NCBI GenBank assembly: GCA_902476665.1
Contig: CABSEO010000092.1
Coordinates: 1 to 7,280 of the forward strand
Reading direction: 5' to 3'
Length of the DNA: 7,280 nucleotides
Source of the DNA: an uncultured Emergencia sp.
GTDB lineage: Bacteria > Bacillota > Clostridia > Peptostreptococcales > Anaerovoracaceae
Notes under the pieces: generated by a model
What the model saw: only the letters and a program-made list of their open reading frames with translations
What the model was told of the DNA's origin: nothing
Database searches by the model: none
Program-made: the position numbers and the translations under genes
In this document: one piece after another, positions 5,737 to 7,280 of the stretch
Numbering within the stretch: the first letter of the stretch is position 1
Layout of the letters: every line of letters starts with the position of its first letter

Positions 5737-6501
5737 ATGAAGCGCAGAATTGTATACTGGCCTTTTTCGGAGTATGACTGCGAAGAGGCGGAGCGGTATC
5801 TGAACCGACAGGCAGAGAAGGGATATCTGCTGAAAAGAGTGAGAAAAAGCACACGGGGTTGTTTTAACGGATGGGCAGGCTTTGAAAAGAGTCCCCTTGC
5901 TGCAGATACAAGATATGCCGTGGATGTCATGGGGCATGACAGAGAAGACTTTGAGCACTTCTGCCAGGATGCCGGATGGGAGAAGGTCTGCGACATTGAT
6001 GACCATGTCAGCGTCTTCTCATCCGCTGCTGCAGAGATAAAGCCCATGTACAGCGACAGTCTGTCCAGAACTGAGAGAATGGTCAGGCTCAATGAAGAAC
6101 GCTACGGAAGTATAAACCCTTACGTGTATATCCTTCTTATAGTGGTGATTGCGATGGCGGTGCTGTATTTCTGTTCCTATTTTACCCGGCTGATTCCATA
6201 TGTGATGCTTTTCACTTTTCTTGCGCTGAAACCCCTTCGGACCCTCTGTAACCTGATTGCACTGGGTTTTGCTTCAAAAAGAAATTACGGTAAGAAAAAA
6301 AACGGCAAGAAGTCTGGGCTGTATACAGGAAATCGTGTTGTATCCTATGGTCTGCCCCCCCTGAGTCTGCTCTGGGTCTATGTGATGCTCAATGGTTTCG
6401 GGACCAGATATCCGCAACAGCAGCGTACACGATGGACCTTTTGTGTACAGGTGCTGCAGATGCAGTCTGGTGTACATGGAGAAACAAGCCTGTCACCATA
6501 G
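5737..6501 (+). CDS. Second DUF2812-family membrane protein, frameshifted (frame as read)
   Basis: As read, this frame gives 254 aa, but the last 30 or so residues look unnatural. The N-terminus, WPFSEYDCEEAERYLNRQAE followed by KGYLLKRV, matches the upstream paralog. Membrane segments are at about 127-147, 151-165 and 203-221. After LNGF (about 218-221) the frame continues as TRYPQQQRTRWTF..., with no membrane segment. The expected remaining segments lie in the -1 frame instead and end at 6563. ATG 5737 is chosen because AGGAAGG (5724-5730) lies six bases upstream; in-frame GTG 5668 and TTG 5671 could extend the protein by about 22 residues but lack as good a site. The lesion may be a real mutation, a sequencing error or, less likely, programmed frameshifting. 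Confidence 0.75.
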   Translation: MKRRIVYWPFSEYDCEEAERYLNRQAEKGYLLKRVRKSTRGCFNGWAGFEKSPLAADTRYAVDVMGHDREDFEHFCQDAGWEKVCDIDDHVSVFSSAAAEIKPMYSDSLSRTERMVRLNEERYGSINPYVYILLIVVIAMAVLYFCSYFTRLIPYVMLFTFLALKPLRTLCNLIALGFASKRNYGKKKNGKKSGLYTGNRVVSYGLPPLSLLWVYVMLNGFGTRYPQQQRTRWTFCVQVLQMQSGVHGETSLSP

Positions 6502-6563
6502 TGCTGGCAGCAGCGTCCGTGGTCTGGTTCGCCATCTTTGTCTTTCTGATTTTGGAGGCATAA
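6396..6563 (+). pseudogene. Displaced C-terminal part of the second DUF2812 protein
   Basis: In the -1 frame relative to the gene above, this stretch encodes FRDQISATAAYTMDLLCTGA, then a TW motif, and a hydrophobic end VTIVLAAASVVWFAIFVF up to TAA at 6561-6563. It aligns by eye with the last two membrane segments of the upstream paralog: ACYMVLLLAAVLGALTW there against AAYTMDLLCTGAADAVWCTW here. Joined to residues 1-221 it would give about 275 aa, close to the paralog's 294. The frame has no start of its own with an RBS, so it is part of the same gene. Confidence 0.75.
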
Positions 6564-6626
6564 ATTTTCTTTTTAAGGAAAAACATGTGAACAGGCATTT
6601 TGTATGAGAAACGGGAGGTTTAAAAT

Positions 6627-7124
6627 ATGGCTCGGGAACAACTGAAAAGTCTGACAGAACCCATGTATTATATTTTGCTGTCTCTGCTTCGTGACAATCA
6701 CGGCTACGGCATCATGCAGATGGTGGAGGAACTGACCGAAGGCCGTGTGGCCATCGGAGCAGGCACCCTCTATTCTCTCCTTGGACGTTTCGAAAAAGAA
6801 GGAATCATCCGGCAGACTGCAGAGGAAAACCGGAGAAAAATCTACAGGATTACAGAGAAAGGCACACAGCTTCTGCAGGAGGAATATGAGCGTCTGAACC
6901 ATCTTGTGGAGGACGGAAAGAAATTCTTTGATTTTGAAGGCGGACGGAAAGAGCCACCGGCAGACGGAGACGGCGGCAGGAAAGAAAAGCCGATAGAAGA
7001 GATAAAATCTGTGAAACAGGAGAATATGACGGAAGACTCTTCTCGGAACCGGAAAGAAAAGCCGGAGCGTCAAAAGCGCCGGATGATTGGCAGAGGCGGA
7101 CTACAGTATGGGGGTACCTGCTGA
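6627..7124 (+). CDS. PadR-family transcriptional regulator with extended charged tail
   Basis: This is a winged-helix repressor-type protein of 165 aa. The PadR domain occupies about residues 8-95, with LTEPMYYILLSLL, HGYGIMQMVEEL, the recognition region GAGTLYSLLGRFEKEGII, and the wing RRKIYRITEKG leading into the helix LLQEEYERL. Typical short PadR proteins end near 105-115 residues. This one continues with a hydrophilic tail of about 60 residues that repeats a motif: GGRKEPP (105-111), GGRKEKP (116-122) and NRKEKPE (141-147). GGGAGGT (6613-6619) lies seven bases before ATG 6627. It follows the DUF2812 genes, whereas PadR is often first in such units. It probably represses the promoter at 4695-4723 and may be the module's sensor; its ligand is unknown. 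Confidence 0.88.
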   Translation: MAREQLKSLTEPMYYILLSLLRDNHGYGIMQMVEELTEGRVAIGAGTLYSLLGRFEKEGIIRQTAEENRRKIYRITEKGTQLLQEEYERLNHLVEDGKKFFDFEGGRKEPPADGDGGRKEKPIEEIKSVKQENMTEDSSRNRKEKPERQKRRMIGRGGLQYGGTC

Positions 7125-7146
7125 CTCTAAAGGTAAGATTTACTGC

Positions 7147-7175
7147 TTGAGCTTGTGGAATGCCTGTGGTATACT
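7147..7175 (+). promoter_or_regulatory. Promoter for the riboswitch-led transcript
   Basis: TTGAGC (7147-7152) and TATACT (7170-7175) are separated by 17 bases. TG at 7167-7168 makes an extended -10. The expected start point is near 7182, just before the riboswitch, which supports a separate transcript rather than read-through from padR. I see no clear terminator between 7124 and this promoter. Confidence 0.75.
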
Positions 7176-7194
7176 GTAACTGCTATATATCAAT

Positions 7195-7280
7195 ATAAGT
7201 CTTGTGTTCTTGTCTCGTCCGGATTTTGTGCGGGGCAGGCTAAGAGGGAAGCAGGTGAGAGGCCTGCGCGGTTACCGTCA
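7195..7280 (+). promoter_or_regulatory. Cobalamin (B12) riboswitch, 5' part, cut by window end
   Basis: The segment matches the conserved core of the adenosylcobalamin riboswitch class. TAAGAGGGAA (7241-7250) is followed by GCAGG-tgagagg-CCTGC (7251-7267), the usual GGTG-containing stem-loop, and then GCGGTTACCGTCA (7268-7280), the start of the CCGCCACTGT-type box. Upstream, bases 7209-7218 can pair with 7230-7239 through ten pairs including G-U wobbles, forming the preceding helix. The rest, including the P1 return strand and expression platform, lies outside the window. The element normally switches off B12 transport or synthesis genes when the vitamin is plentiful, so such a gene is expected next on the + strand. 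Confidence 0.85.

Noticed and set aside
6392..6607. Open frame of 71 codons across the end of the second DUF2812 gene
   Set aside because: Its product is Cys/His-rich by chance and resembles nothing expected; the paralog alignment supports the other two frames, and it has no RBS.

Overview
The window reads as the end of the large ribosomal-protein gene cluster of a bacterium of the class Clostridia, followed by a small accessory region. The inference rests on the gene order adk-map-infA-rpmJ-rpsM-rpsK-rpsD-rpoA-rplQ, strong AGGAGG-type ribosome binding sites, a four-cysteine zinc lid in adenylate kinase, rpsD lying inside the alpha operon, and a DUF2812/PadR module of a kind common in Firmicutes. 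The exact family cannot be fixed from the sequence. All genes are on the + strand.

Positions 1-4601 hold housekeeping genes. They are the 3' part of adenylate kinase, methionine aminopeptidase (ATG 400, RBS inside the adk end), IF-1, and ribosomal proteins L36, S13, S11 and S4. RNA polymerase alpha (GTG start) and L17 follow. No KOW/L14e-like gene lies between map and infA. Three intergenic gaps carry strong inverted repeats without U-tracts: infA-rpmJ, rpmJ-rpsM and rpoA-rplQ. These are candidate RNA control or processing elements, and the rpsM leader is a natural place for S4 feedback. An intrinsic terminator at 4626-4661 closes the operon.

Positions 4662-7124 hold a separate transcription unit. 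Its promoter is TTGACA-17-TATATT with an extended -10, overlapped by three GATATA-type half-sites. It drives two paralogous DUF2812 membrane proteins and a PadR-family winged-helix repressor. The second DUF2812 gene is frameshifted near 6390-6405: its last two membrane segments lie in the -1 frame and end at 6563. The PadR protein carries an unusual charged, repetitive C-terminal tail. The likely logic, by inference, is an autoregulated membrane-stress or efflux-type module; the DUF2812 function is not established.

From 7147 a second strong promoter (TTGAGC-17-TATACT, extended -10) leads into the 5' part of a cobalamin (B12) riboswitch cut by the window edge. The next gene to the right is therefore probably a B12 transport or biosynthesis gene.
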